In this document: in pieces, positions 45,542 through 55,005 of the stretch | How the letters are laid out: each line of letters opens with the position of its first letter | Position numbering within the stretch: position 1 is the stretch's first letter | From: CAYVBJ01 sp964517005 | GTDB lineage: Bacteria; Bacteroidota; Rhodothermia; Balneolales; Balneolaceae | DNA length: 64,000 nucleotides | Direction: 5' to 3' | Assembly (NCBI GenBank): GCA_964517005.1 | Contig: CAZFAJ010000005.1 | Coordinates: 4,104-68,103 of the forward strand | Notes under the pieces: model-generated | What the model saw: only the letters and a program-made list of their open reading frames with translations | Told to the model about the DNA's origin: nothing | The model's database searches: none | Program-made: the position numbers and the translations under genes

Positions 45542-46825
45542 TCAGGGTTTGGCCGCCGGTTTTAACGCACTCCTGTTTTCAATCTCTTTCAGGTGCACAA
45601 CATATGGTTTTACTACCGGTTTTGTCAGTGCCATGATATGTTTTGTATCTGCTGCCTTTGAAAATTCTACAGCCCTTTCGCCATCTTCAAGAATCCAGAT
45701 AGATTCATTTTCAAACTTGTAAGCTTCACTGAAGCTTTCATCATAATGAAAATAAAAGGAGACGGATTCTTTGTCATGTGGAAACCCTTTTTCTTTTAAA
45801 TAGCTTGTCGTTCTATCAGCCACATCTTTTTTTATATTTTTATCGCTGTGTTTATTCAAAAATGTAGTTCTGAACAGTGACCGGTTCAGAAAACGGTTAC
45901 AGAGATCTGAAAGGATAGGGTCCTTTTCTTTTTTCCAGTATTTCAAACTGATAAATATATCGTGATCGTCCAGGTCTGTATAAGTCTCTACAAGTTTTGA
46001 ACTTATTGTTTTGGTAGTTGTGAATTTCTTCTCAAATAGCTCTCTGAGAGCATCAGACGGATGACTGACAGTAATGTTGCTATCCATAAGAAATTTAACC
46101 CGCTGAATAATTTTTTTTAACAGCACATCTGCACTGAGTACCGTTTTGTGCAGATAAACCTGCATGTACATTAGTCGCCTCGAGAGGATGTAATTTTCAA
46201 TTGCATAAATTCCTTTTTTTTCAATCACGATATTTCCTTTAAAAACGCGCATTGTTTTGAGAATCCGGTTAATGCCGACAGCCCCCTCGGTTACACCTGT
46301 AAAAAAACTGTCTCGTTTCAGATAATCCAGCCTGTCAATGTCCAGCTGAGAAGAAACCAATTGGTGTAAAAACTTTTTTGGATATTGGTTTGTAAATATC
46401 CTGATTGCAATATCGAGTGCACCGTCAAATTCCTTGTTAAGCTCTCTCATAATTTTCAGGCTCATTTTTTCATGATTAAAATCATGAATGAGAGAGTGTT
46501 CTAATGTATGGGAGAGAGGCCCGTGGCCAACATCGTGTAAAAGCAGGGCGATCAGAGTCCCTTCATATTCTGCGTCACTGATCGTTGTGTCTTTTTCGCG
46601 AAGGTTATTGAGAACCCGCTGTCCCAGTTCAAGTGTCCCGATAGCATGCGAGAAACGTGAATGTTCAGCAGCGGGGAATACAAGATAGCCAAGCCCAAGC
46701 TGCCGGATTCTGCGCAGACGCTGAACATATGGGTGATCAATTAATTTGAGAATAATTCCTTTCGGTATTGTGATAAACCCGTGAACAGGATCGTTGAATA
46801 TTTTATACTGTGTACTTTTATCCAT
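45542..46825 (-). CDS. HD-domain phosphohydrolase (dNTPase/SAMHD1-like)
   Basis: 427 residues. HD-domain metal ligands H60 in SRFSHAIGTLELG, H97-D98 in LLHDVGHGPLSH and the distal Asp in SQLDIDRLDYLKRDSF. The flanking EHSL and YLKRDSFFTGV segments are typical of the family that includes SAMHD1 and bacterial dGTP triphosphohydrolase-like proteins. Probably hydrolyses dNTPs or a related nucleotide; direct evidence is lacking. It lies 6 bp after the thioesterase gene on the same strand. Confidence 0.92.
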   Translation of the reverse strand: MDKSTQYKIFNDPVHGFITIPKGIILKLIDHPYVQRLRRIRQLGLGYLVFPAAEHSRFSHAIGTLELGQRVLNNLREKDTTISDAEYEGTLIALLLHDVGHGPLSHTLEHSLIHDFNHEKMSLKIMRELNKEFDGALDIAIRIFTNQYPKKFLHQLVSSQLDIDRLDYLKRDSFFTGVTEGAVGINRILKTMRVFKGNIVIEKKGIYAIENYILSRRLMYMQVYLHKTVLSADVLLKKIIQRVKFLMDSNITVSHPSDALRELFEKKFTTTKTISSKLVETYTDLDDHDIFISLKYWKKEKDPILSDLCNRFLNRSLFRTTFLNKHSDKNIKKDVADRTTSYLKEKGFPHDKESVSFYFHYDESFSEAYKFENESIWILEDGERAVEFSKAADTKHIMALTKPVVKPYVVHLKEIENRSALKPAAKP

Positions 46826-46831
46826 CAGGAG

Positions 46832-47272
46832 TTATTCAGAAGTTTTGACAAGAAATTTGTCTCGGTCAGGCAGGTGAGGTAGTTTAACCGGCTTTTTTTT
46901 GTTTGTACTATACCACACACCTGTCGATTTGGCTGTGGCTTTCAGCTCTTTTGTATCGTGGTCGTATATCGCCTGAAATCCGGTAATACTGCTGTTTCCG
47001 AACGTTTCAATGCCCGTTCCTGCAAGTATACCGGAGGGATAAAATATCGGTTTAATATAGTTTACTTCAAGGCTCACCAATACGAAACTGTTTCCCTCAT
47101 TCATGGATTTTATAAATTCAGGAATCTGCTGTATAAAACGAATCCGGGCTTCTTCAAAAAAAGTGTTAAAAATCGCATTGTTTACATGGTGCAGAGTGTC
47201 CAGGTCACGGTATCTGATTTGCAGATTGCACCAATGAGGGAATAAATCTCTTTTGTAATCCGGTTTTTTCAT
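46832..47272 (-). CDS. Acyl-CoA thioesterase (4HBT hot-dog family)
   Basis: 146 residues with the 4-hydroxybenzoyl-CoA thioesterase motif RYRDLDTLHHVNNAIFNTFF, including the catalytic Asp region and the HVNN signature, then a VSLEVNYIKP strand. Hydrolyses an acyl-CoA thioester of unknown chain. First gene of a two-gene minus-strand unit with the HD hydrolase; divergent from the M42 peptidase. Confidence 0.9.
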   Translation of the reverse strand: MKKPDYKRDLFPHWCNLQIRYRDLDTLHHVNNAIFNTFFEEARIRFIQQIPEFIKSMNEGNSFVLVSLEVNYIKPIFYPSGILAGTGIETFGNSSITGFQAIYDHDTKELKATAKSTGVWYSTNKKKPVKLPHLPDRDKFLVKTSE

Positions 47273-47420
47273 TGTCTTTTAATCTTTTAAAATTAGAATA
47301 GTAAAATATATACCAGACAGTGGTTATGGTAAAAATTTTAATAATGATTTCCCACTTCTTTATTGATACTGCTATTCATTATATTGGAATCTTAATTTAA
47401 ACACTCACGAACCGTAAAAT

Positions 47421-48500
47421 ATGTTTGACGAAAAAACAGAGAAATTCCTCGAAGAGTTATTGATAACACCCAGCCCAACCGGCTATGAATCTGAAGGCCA
47501 AAAGGTTTGGATGGAGTATATGAGAGAACACGCTGATAATGTCACTTCAGACTCTTATGGATCAGCTGCGGCTTTCCTGCAGACGAATAACGATGTTATG
47601 ACAATTATGCTTGAGGCACATGCAGATGAAATTGGCATGGTTGTGCAGCACATCACCGATGATGGTTTTATTTACCTGAATAAGCTGGGCGGCAGTGATT
47701 CAACCATTGCAAAAGCAAAAAGAGTTCTGATTTATAACAAAAGAGGTCGGGTAACGGGTGTCACAGGCAATACGGCCATTCATCTTCAGGACACGAAAAA
47801 CGGGGGCGGTAAACAGCCCTCATGGAAAGATATTTTTGTTGACATCGGAGTATCAAACCGTGACGAAGCCCTGGAACTTGTACAGGTTGGTGATCCTGTA
47901 ATTTATGCTGAGGATGTCGATTACCTGAATGATGAACGGATAACTGCAAGGGGACTGGACAACCGCATCGGCGGATTTATGATTGCCCAGGTCATGAGAA
48001 AGCTGAAAGATCAAAGAAAAAAACTGAAAGTAAATGTAATTGCATTAAATTCGGTTCAGGAAGAGGTTGGCGGGTTCGGGGCACGAATGATGAGTTATCG
48101 TCACATGCCGGATGCGGCACTGGTTACAGATGTTACCCACGCTACAGATTCGCCCGGAATTGATGCGAAGGAGCACGGCCTTGTAAAACTTGACAAAGGA
48201 CCGAGTATTCAGCACGGAGGTGCAAACCATCCCGGCCTTGTAGATCTTATAGAAAAAGTAGCTGAATCAAAAAATATTGAGATACAGCACGAGGCAACAA
48301 GCGTGAGAACGGGAACGGATACAGACAGCATATTTTTTCAAAAAACAGGTATTCCCAGCGCCCTGATCTCCCTGCCATTGAGATATATGCACTCACCTGT
48401 GGAAACGGCCTCGTTAAATGACATCCATGCATTAGTTAACCTGATGACAGAAACTGTATTCGCCCTGGAACCTGACCATCATTTTTCTGTTGCTAATTAA
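47421..48500 (+). CDS. M42-family metallo-aminopeptidase
   Basis: 359 residues, cytosolic. Metal ligands are visible in order: H67/D69 in LEAHADEIGM, the bridging Asp in ARGLDNRIGG, catalytic Glu pair in NSVQEEVGGFG, Asp in VTDVTHATDSPG, and a C-terminal His in RYMHSPVE. The family forms large tetrahedral particles that trim peptides, and is often misnamed endoglucanase M. The ATG is preceded by an AT-rich 148-bp region shared with the divergent thioesterase. Confidence 0.94.
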   Translation: MFDEKTEKFLEELLITPSPTGYESEGQKVWMEYMREHADNVTSDSYGSAAAFLQTNNDVMTIMLEAHADEIGMVVQHITDDGFIYLNKLGGSDSTIAKAKRVLIYNKRGRVTGVTGNTAIHLQDTKNGGGKQPSWKDIFVDIGVSNRDEALELVQVGDPVIYAEDVDYLNDERITARGLDNRIGGFMIAQVMRKLKDQRKKLKVNVIALNSVQEEVGGFGARMMSYRHMPDAALVTDVTHATDSPGIDAKEHGLVKLDKGPSIQHGGANHPGLVDLIEKVAESKNIEIQHEATSVRTGTDTDSIFFQKTGIPSALISLPLRYMHSPVETASLNDIHALVNLMTETVFALEPDHHFSVAN

Positions 48501-48554
48501 ATTCGGCACATCGATATTTTACTTTTTAATTGATAATATAAAAATCAAAATATT

Positions 48555-49577
48555 TTGATCTGGCATAACAGTACATTTCTTTGGTTACTGGCAATCATTC
48601 CACTTACAGCAGTTCTGTTCTATTTTTTTGATAAAAGAGTGAAGCGAAACGTCAACTCTTTTTTTGATTTGAAACTTTTTCAAAAAATCAGAAAGGGTTA
48701 CTGGGAGTTTGGCTATCGTGTTCGGACTGTTTTAATTCTGATTGCAATAGCGCTGTTCACTATCGGATTGGCGGGCCCAAAAATAGGAACCGAAGTACGT
48801 GAAGTGCAGAGGCGGGGTGTGAACATGCTTATTGCGCTTGATCTTTCCAGAAGTATGAATGCTGAAGATGTAAAACCCAGCCGGCTCCAGAAAGCCAAAT
48901 TTGAGATATCAAGGCTCATCGAAAGATTAAGGGGCGACAGGGTAGGCCTGATGGTTTTTACCGGTGAGGCGTTTATTCAGAGTCCGATGACGATGGACTA
49001 TTCGGCACTTCGCATGTTTCTTGATATTGCAGAGACCGGACAGATGCCATCCAATACAACGAATTTCAGTTCAGCATTTAAAAAAGCTTATGAAGCGTTT
49101 GATTCTCTTGAAGAACAGGAGGAAAGTAATGCTGCGAATGTTTTGCTCTTTATTGCTGACGGAGAAAACCATGGGCCGGACTATTCGCAGGATTTACAGC
49201 GATTGGTCAATCAGGGTGTCATTGTATTTACGATTGGGATTGGCACTCGTGAAGGAGGGCCGATTCCAACGTATGAAGAAGATGGCACATCCAATCTGAC
49301 AGGGTATGTAAGAGATGCAGAGGGAAATCTTGTTACTACACAACTTGAGACCGGAACCATGCAGGATATAGCCAGAGACGGGGGAGGAAGTTATTTTGAC
49401 ATTAATTCGGCCGGCGAGACGATAGAACCTTTTTTTGCAAAACTGGAAGATCTGGAAAAGGGTGAATTTTCATCACAGGAGTTTGCTGACTATAAAAATC
49501 AGTACCAGGTTCTGCTTATAAGCGGCCTTGTGTTTTTTATAGCCGGATTGTTTTTTCCGGTCTATAGCCGGAAATAG
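48555..49577 (+). CDS. VWA-domain membrane protein (Bat-like)
   Basis: 340 residues. N-terminal membrane segments (about 6-24 and 55-75), a von Willebrand A domain with a complete MIDAS: DLSRSMNAED (DxSxS), a Thr in QSPMTMDYSAL and Asp in FIADGENHG; then a C-terminal helix (about 315-335). This is the BatA/BatB layout from Bacteroidota aerotolerance operons, but the usual MoxR ATPase, DUF58 and TPR partners are not adjacent. The start is TTG; no ATG is available upstream. Confidence 0.88.
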   Translation: MIWHNSTFLWLLAIIPLTAVLFYFFDKRVKRNVNSFFDLKLFQKIRKGYWEFGYRVRTVLILIAIALFTIGLAGPKIGTEVREVQRRGVNMLIALDLSRSMNAEDVKPSRLQKAKFEISRLIERLRGDRVGLMVFTGEAFIQSPMTMDYSALRMFLDIAETGQMPSNTTNFSSAFKKAYEAFDSLEEQEESNAANVLLFIADGENHGPDYSQDLQRLVNQGVIVFTIGIGTREGGPIPTYEEDGTSNLTGYVRDAEGNLVTTQLETGTMQDIARDGGGSYFDINSAGETIEPFFAKLEDLEKGEFSSQEFADYKNQYQVLLISGLVFFIAGLFFPVYSRK

Positions 49578-49623
49578 CAGTTCCCTAATGGTTAAATGTT
49601 GCCTTATATCCGGTAGAATTAAC

Positions 49624-50535
49624 TTATTCAGAGATATAGTTCAGAGGTTCAATAATGGAAGCCAATTCATATCCATTGTGGTTTGAAACCGCGGCATACC
49701 AATTTTTATCCCATTTCCAGGAGACAACATGTTTGCCATTGATTTCCGTAATGTGAAAGTCAGTTTCAGAAGATATTCTTCCCACAGCAGCTGAGTCCCT
49801 GATGAGATTTGTGATTTTTTCAAGGTCAGGAATATGAAATGCAAATATATAGATGTACTCATTTAAATCTTCCTGGTAGTATTCAAAAAGCGGGGTTTGA
49901 TAACCCGGAATAAATTCTGATACTACAACACCGCTGAAATTTGCACTCCTGACAGGCGGAACAGTCATCTGAAGAGAATGAAATTCGCTGAGATAATTTT
50001 CGGCAATATCTACCGAAGCCGTCTGAAATGTGGGTTCAATGTAGCCGCCATCGTGATTCTCAAAATGATTGTATGCGTAACTTTCGACCTCATATACAAT
50101 GTTCTGATCCGGAAAGGCTGACCGGTCGAGAAATTCTATAATCAGAATGGAAAAAAGCAATATAGCGGCAGCGGCACTAAAATATCTGAAAAGAGCAGGG
50201 ATGCGTTTCCCGTTTATTTTTTTTTCTCTGTTATCATGCCTGCTTTCCGAGCCATCTGTTGATGACAGGCTTTGAGATACAGAATAATCCTCAAGGAGCG
50301 GATCGGATGCGTAATTTTTATGAATAACGAATTGCCTTAGAGAAGAGGGGGCTTTACTTTTTTTATATTTTTCCCTGACCAGATTTTTTACAGATAATAA
50401 TTGCCTGTAATGTTTTTTCATCTCTGAATCATTCTTTATATACTTTAAGAATGCACTTTTTTCACTTGCCGAAGCTTCATCATCAATCACAAGTGTGAGA
50501 ATTTTAATTACTTCTTCTTTTGTTAAATCAGCCAT
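49624..50535 (-). CDS. Putative membrane-anchored anti-sigma-factor-like protein
   Basis: 303 residues. The N-terminal ~80 residues (LTLVIDDEASASEKSAFLKY... then LLSVKNLVREKYKKSKAPSSLR) resemble the cytosolic helical domain of anti-sigma factors, without zinc ligands. One membrane helix at about 112-131 follows a charged stretch, then a ~170-residue extracytoplasmic domain with no recognised family. No sigma gene is adjacent, so the partner is unknown. Possible RseP substrate. An ordinary single-pass envelope protein is the alternative. Confidence 0.65.
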   Translation of the reverse strand: MADLTKEEVIKILTLVIDDEASASEKSAFLKYIKNDSEMKKHYRQLLSVKNLVREKYKKSKAPSSLRQFVIHKNYASDPLLEDYSVSQSLSSTDGSESRHDNREKKINGKRIPALFRYFSAAAAILLFSILIIEFLDRSAFPDQNIVYEVESYAYNHFENHDGGYIEPTFQTASVDIAENYLSEFHSLQMTVPPVRSANFSGVVVSEFIPGYQTPLFEYYQEDLNEYIYIFAFHIPDLEKITNLIRDSAAVGRISSETDFHITEINGKHVVSWKWDKNWYAAVSNHNGYELASIIEPLNYISE

Positions 50536-50675
50536 GAATGAATAATACCACCAGTTTTAGAGACATAATTTGTTTTGTGTAGATAACAATATAGTTCCGA
50601 TAACTGTTCCTTTGGAATCAAGGATAGTTGAACAAAAGACAATGATCAATCTGTGACCTTGCATTGCGTTCGGAT

Positions 50676-51350
50676 TCAGATACTTACTATTTTTTTGAAA
50701 TAGATCCACGGCTTGCCGGAGGGTGGCGGTGCTTTAAAATCCATTCTTTTTTTCAGGGTTGGGTGATCCAGGTTGAATCTATATGAAAAAAGGGCGGGGT
50801 TTTCATTTTTCTTCGCCCCATATTTTTGATCTCCGAAAACGGGATATCCTGAATCGGCCATTTGAGCTCTGATTTGATGAGGCCTTCCTGTTTGTAAATC
50901 GACCTCAAGGAGTGACAGATTTTGTTGCGATTCAATTCTGATATAAGTCAATTGAGCAATTTTGCTGTGCCGGGCCGGCTTGCGTGTAACGGTAACTTTG
51001 TTCCTTTTACTGTCTTTTTGAATATAGCCTTCAAGCAAGGCATTAATGGGAGTAATACCTTCCGCAACAACCAGGTATGTTTTTTTTACTGTCCTGTTGC
51101 GGATCTGTTCACTCAGGCGGCCAGCCGCTTTTGAAGTTTTCGCAAGAACCATTACTCCGCCAACCGGGCGATCAAGCCTGTGAACCAGGCCAAGAAAAAC
51201 GTTTCCGGATTTGTGATCTCTTTTTTTAAGAAAATTTTTATAAAAAGTGAGCACATCTTTTGCCGCTGATCCGTCCGGCTGAGAAAGTACGCCCGAAGGC
51301 TTGTTGATAACCAAAAGGTGGTTATCTTCAAATATAATATCTTTATTCAA
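50676..51350 (-). CDS. RluA-family pseudouridine synthase
   Basis: 224 residues. The catalytic Asp60 in GLVHRLDRPVGGVMVLAKT and the later TGRPHQIRAQMA motif define the family. No N-terminal S4 domain, so it belongs to the short RluA/RluC-catalytic-only group. The modified rRNA or tRNA site is not predictable. The start is TTG. Divergent from uvrC across a 147-bp AT-rich spacer. Confidence 0.92.
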   Translation of the reverse strand: MNKDIIFEDNHLLVINKPSGVLSQPDGSAAKDVLTFYKNFLKKRDHKSGNVFLGLVHRLDRPVGGVMVLAKTSKAAGRLSEQIRNRTVKKTYLVVAEGITPINALLEGYIQKDSKRNKVTVTRKPARHSKIAQLTYIRIESQQNLSLLEVDLQTGRPHQIRAQMADSGYPVFGDQKYGAKKNENPALFSYRFNLDHPTLKKRMDFKAPPPSGKPWIYFKKIVSI

Positions 51351-51497
51351 TTGCTGTTCAATAAGATGTAGATTTTAAACAAAATATATATAGAGTTGAT
51401 ATAAGCGATATACCGCGTAAATGTACAATAATTATTATCTTTCCAAATGAATGAATTTTCATTATAACCCATAGCGCAATAAATATAACATCAGTGA

Positions 51498-53330
51498 ATG
51501 GCAATTTCAGTAAAAGAAAAGGTTGAGCATCTTCCCTCACTGCCGGGCGTTTACCAGTTTAAAGACAGCGGTGGTAATCTGCTCTATGTGGGCAAGGCGA
51601 AAAATCTGAGTAAGCGGGTGAGGTCGTACTTCCAGAGTTCCAGATCGCACGACGGAAGGATCAGGCTGATGATTTCCAAAATTGAGGATGTGGAAATAAT
51701 TGTGACTGATTCTGAGGCAGAAGCTCTGATTCTTGAAAACAATCTCATTAAAAAGCATCAGCCAAGATATAATATCATGTACCGGGATGATAAGTCCTAT
51801 CCCTATATTTGCATGACGAATGATGACCGCCCGAGGGTGTTTTCAACAAGAACGGTTATCAGGGATGGCAGCAAGTACTTTGGCCCCTATGATCATGTGG
51901 GGCACATGAGACGCATGCTTGAAACCATACGGAAAACATTCGGGCTCTGTACGTGTGCAGTATCCGCAAAAAGTATAGATAAATCGAAAGGAGTTCCCAA
52001 ATGGCACTCCTGTTTTGATGATTATCTCAATAATTGTTCAGGCGACTGGAAGATTGAAGAGTATCGGGAAACTATGGACAAGGTTGAAAAAATGCTGCAT
52101 GGAAAAACGGAGCATTTGATGAAACTTGTGAGAGAAGAGATGGAAATAGCATCGGATGCACTCGCCTTTGAAGAGGCCGCCCGTCTGCGTGATAGTTATG
52201 AATCCCTGCACAAATACAATCAGAAAATGAAGATTGTTGCTGACAGAGAAGTAAACCGGGATCTTTTTGCAATGGAGGCAGACAGGGAAATGAAAGAGGC
52301 ATGTGGAGTTCTTTTTAAAATCAGGGAGGGTAAACTGATCGGGCGATTCCACCGTTTTATCAAAAATATTGATGATATGCCCGATTCAGCAATCCTGCAA
52401 TCTTTTATGGAAGATTATTACACCGGACAATTTGCGGGTGCAATACCCGATGAGGTCTATACAAACCATGATCTTGAAGAGCCGGATCCGCTATCAGAAT
52501 ATTTGTGGCAGCAGCGGGAAAAAAAAGTACCTTTATACACGCCTAAAATAGGTGAAAAGCGACATTTAATCGAGATGGCTGAATCAAATGCGAAAATACT
52601 TCTCAGTGAAAGGAGGCTTGAAAAAGAGAAAGCCGAAAAAGAGAGAATCCCGCATGCGGTAAAGGAGTTGAAAGAGTATTTGAAACTAAACAGGCTTCCC
52701 CGTCGTATCGAATGTTTTGACAATTCAAATATCCAGGGGAGTGATCCGGTTGCAAGCATGGTCTGTTTTGTTGATGCACAACCCAGAAAATCGGAGTACA
52801 AGCGATTCAATATTAAAGACGTGGAGGGGGCTGATGATTTTGCATCTATGTATGAAGTGGTAAAAAGACGATACAAACGGGTTAAAAATCAAAAATTGCA
52901 GATACCGGATCTTCTGCTTGTGGATGGCGGTAAAGGCCAGCTGAGTGCCGCAATGAACGCTTTGCGGGATATCGGCATGGAGAATGAATTTGATGTTGCG
53001 GGTCTTGCGAAAAGACTTGAGGAGGTATTTTTGCCCGGTAAACAAGATGCAATCATGATTCCCAAGACCTCATCTTCGCTTAAGCTTTTACAAAGAGTAA
53101 GGGATGAAGCACATCGTTTCGCTATTACTTTTCACCGGAAAAAGAGAAATCAACGAACCATCAAAACAGAACTTGTAAGCATACCGGGCATCGGCGAGAA
53201 AAATTCTGTTCAGCTGCTTACTCATTTCGGCTCTGTGAAAAAGATAAAAAGCGCAGATCTGACGACGCTTCAGTCTGTGATTGGGAAAAAGAAAGGAAAA
53301 GATGTTTACGACTACTTCCATGAGGGGTAA
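51498..53330 (+). CDS. uvrC: Excinuclease ABC subunit C
   Basis: 610 residues, full length. GIY-YIG nuclease (GVYQF...LLYVGKAKNL, residues 17-100) for the 3' cut, a UVR motif (about 203-238) that binds UvrB, and an RNase H-like domain with catalytic residues in CFDNSNIQGSDP, LLVDGGKGQLSAA and DEAHRFAI for the 5' cut. Tandem helix-hairpin-helix at the C-terminus (SIPGIGEKNSVQLLTHFGS). Nucleotide excision repair. Followed by a 243-bp AT-rich region before the sigma factor. Confidence 0.97.
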   Translation: MAISVKEKVEHLPSLPGVYQFKDSGGNLLYVGKAKNLSKRVRSYFQSSRSHDGRIRLMISKIEDVEIIVTDSEAEALILENNLIKKHQPRYNIMYRDDKSYPYICMTNDDRPRVFSTRTVIRDGSKYFGPYDHVGHMRRMLETIRKTFGLCTCAVSAKSIDKSKGVPKWHSCFDDYLNNCSGDWKIEEYRETMDKVEKMLHGKTEHLMKLVREEMEIASDALAFEEAARLRDSYESLHKYNQKMKIVADREVNRDLFAMEADREMKEACGVLFKIREGKLIGRFHRFIKNIDDMPDSAILQSFMEDYYTGQFAGAIPDEVYTNHDLEEPDPLSEYLWQQREKKVPLYTPKIGEKRHLIEMAESNAKILLSERRLEKEKAEKERIPHAVKELKEYLKLNRLPRRIECFDNSNIQGSDPVASMVCFVDAQPRKSEYKRFNIKDVEGADDFASMYEVVKRRYKRVKNQKLQIPDLLLVDGGKGQLSAAMNALRDIGMENEFDVAGLAKRLEEVFLPGKQDAIMIPKTSSSLKLLQRVRDEAHRFAITFHRKKRNQRTIKTELVSIPGIGEKNSVQLLTHFGSVKKIKSADLTTLQSVIGKKKGKDVYDYFHEG

Positions 53331-53500
53331 AGAAATCGCATGTTTATGTGATACAAAGATTAGAACAAATGTGCTACTCTTTTATTAGACTAAACTAAGA
53401 AGTGATCATCAGTAAAATTATAAGACCTTTTAATAATCAGAATAACATGATGATTTTGATGAGATTGCCGGTGCCAATTACTCTTGATTTGTCATATTAA

Positions 53501-53530
53501 GGAACTTTTAAACCAGTAATACAGTTAATA
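53501..53530 (+). promoter_or_regulatory. Possible ECF-type promoter upstream of the sigma factor gene
   Basis: GGAACTT (53501-53507) matches the -35 element of many ECF sigma factors. A GTTAAT-like hexamer lies 16 bp downstream (53524-53529), and the sigma gene begins at 53574. Auto-activation is common for ECF genes. The -10 match is weak and this is only a motif match. Confidence 0.3.
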
Positions 53531-53573
53531 AACTTGTGAAACATTAGCTGGAAACCATTTATTTTTAGAATCT

Positions 53574-54209
53574 ATGAAATTAAATATAGCCGACCATATT
53601 CCTGAAAATTATACTCAATTAAAAGACAGAGAGCTTGTTCGCAAGTACAGAAAGGATAACGACCAGCTTGCGTTCAGAGAACTGATGAACAGGCATCAGG
53701 CCAAAGTCTATTCTTATATCTACAGCATGGTGAATAGCCGTGAAGTTACGAATGACATTTTCCAGGAGACATTTACCAAAGTTATCACCAAGATGGATGA
53801 TACCTACAATGAGCAGGGTAAGTGGATTGCCTGGGTTATGAGAATTGCACACAACGCAACAATTGATTATATAAGAAAACAAAAAAGATTTGTTGACGTT
53901 AGTAGTAATTATGATAAAGAATCAAACACTGATTTTTATGACCGTCTGCCGGATGAAGATTCTGTCGGACAGCAGGAGCAGCTTGAACTTGATGAATCAA
54001 CATCGAGCCTGCTTAAGCATATTTCTGAATTGCCGGAAGAGCAGAGAACAGTTGTTATGCTGAGGCACTATTATGAAATGCCATTTAAAGAAATTGCTGA
54101 ATTAACAGATGTTTCAATAAATACGGCACTAGGACGTATGAGATATGCGTTAATAAATCTGAGGAAGATGTTTGAGGAAGAAAGTGACAAAGAATCAAAG
54201 AAAGTATGA
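53574..54209 (+). CDS. ECF-type RNA polymerase sigma factor
   Basis: 211 residues. Region 2 (about 30-95: LMNRHQAKVYSYIYSMVNS...DIFQETFTKV and WIAWVMRIAHNATIDYIRK) and region 4 (about 145-195: LPEEQRTVVMLRHYYEMPFKEIAELT...GRMRYALINLRKM) are present, with no region 1 or 3. The stop overlaps the start of the anti-sigma gene (ATGA), so stoichiometry is coupled. Signal and regulon unknown. Confidence 0.93.
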   Translation: MKLNIADHIPENYTQLKDRELVRKYRKDNDQLAFRELMNRHQAKVYSYIYSMVNSREVTNDIFQETFTKVITKMDDTYNEQGKWIAWVMRIAHNATIDYIRKQKRFVDVSSNYDKESNTDFYDRLPDEDSVGQQEQLELDESTSSLLKHISELPEEQRTVVMLRHYYEMPFKEIAELTDVSINTALGRMRYALINLRKMFEEESDKESKKV

Positions 54210-54796
54210 ATACAGAAGATACACTCAGTGTTAAGTATATTTATGGAGAATTAGACCCTTCTGAAGAGGTAATTTTTGAGAGGGAAATTAGTGAGAGCGA
54301 AGATTTAATGATTGAGGTGGAGTCAATGCGCGAAACGCGAAAGAGACTTGAAAAGCTTCCGCTGATCAATCCTCCATCTGAACTCTCTGAAAATGTTTTG
54401 AATTTCCTAGAAAAAAAAAATGAGAAAACCGGACAAAAACAGGCATATATCTACCTCTCCGTCGCAGCTTCAATACTGGTAGCACTATTTTCAGGAGGAT
54501 ATCTTTTCGTAGCCGATTCTGCTGAAAACCAGAAGATGGAATCTGCTGTTTCTGAAGCCTCGGGTGGTAGTTCTGCAATTCTTAATTACAGCAATGAAAA
54601 GCCGGATCTGCGGCCTGCTTCTCCCTGGATTGACAAGAATGATATCATTTACATGAATGATTTATACAATCTGCAAACGGGTAAAGCTGAAAATTCCGTT
54701 TTTAAAAACAGTTTTGAAAAACTTACACCTGTTGACAGATTTCAACAAAATTTTGATGTAAACAGAGATTTTCAGCTTACCGGATCACGAAATTAG
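54206..54796 (+). CDS. Membrane-anchored anti-sigma factor
   Basis: 196 residues. The cytosolic N-terminal part (about 1-75, YIYGELDPSEEVIFEREISE...) matches the helical anti-sigma pattern of Bacteroidota, followed by one membrane helix (about 81-103) and a ~90-residue periplasmic tail without a known domain. It overlaps the sigma gene by 4 bp. Codons 69-72 lie in a run of ten A (54411-54420), just before the membrane helix. Likely released by regulated proteolysis; RseP is encoded at 23499. Confidence 0.85.
   Translation: MNTEDTLSVKYIYGELDPSEEVIFEREISESEDLMIEVESMRETRKRLEKLPLINPPSELSENVLNFLEKKNEKTGQKQAYIYLSVAASILVALFSGGYLFVADSAENQKMESAVSEASGGSSAILNYSNEKPDLRPASPWIDKNDIIYMNDLYNLQTGKAENSVFKNSFEKLTPVDRFQQNFDVNRDFQLTGSRN
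54411..54420 (+). other. A10 homopolymer in the anti-sigma coding sequence
   Basis: Ten consecutive A, read as GAA AAA AAA AAT. One extra A puts TGA directly after the tract. One fewer A leads into a frame that stops about 24 codons later. Both outcomes remove the membrane helix. Confidence 0.95.
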
Positions 54797-55005
54797 CAAC
54801 TCACTTTCCCGGAACCGGATATTTGTTGTGCATTGTGGAATACTTCTTGCAATGATTTGTATATAAACTACATAAATCAATTGTTATGCAAGTAAATACA
54901 CAAAACACCGAGAAAGTGTTTATGTGAATAACTAATTTTGGTTCGCTTCATCGGGCGGGTTATATTCTAATCAAACAAAAAATATCAACAGGCTAATATC
55001 AGTGA

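Noticed and set aside
19090..54839. Shared 12-mer GTGCATTGTGGA upstream of the SRPBCC gene (19090-19101) and of parA (54828-54839)
   Set aside because: One shared 12-mer between intergenic regions of this total length is within chance, and the flanks do not align as a promoter or operator.
54797..55005. Possible parS site near parAB
   Set aside because: I looked for the TGTTTCACGTGAAACA-type 16-mer and close variants in this spacer and nearby and found none.
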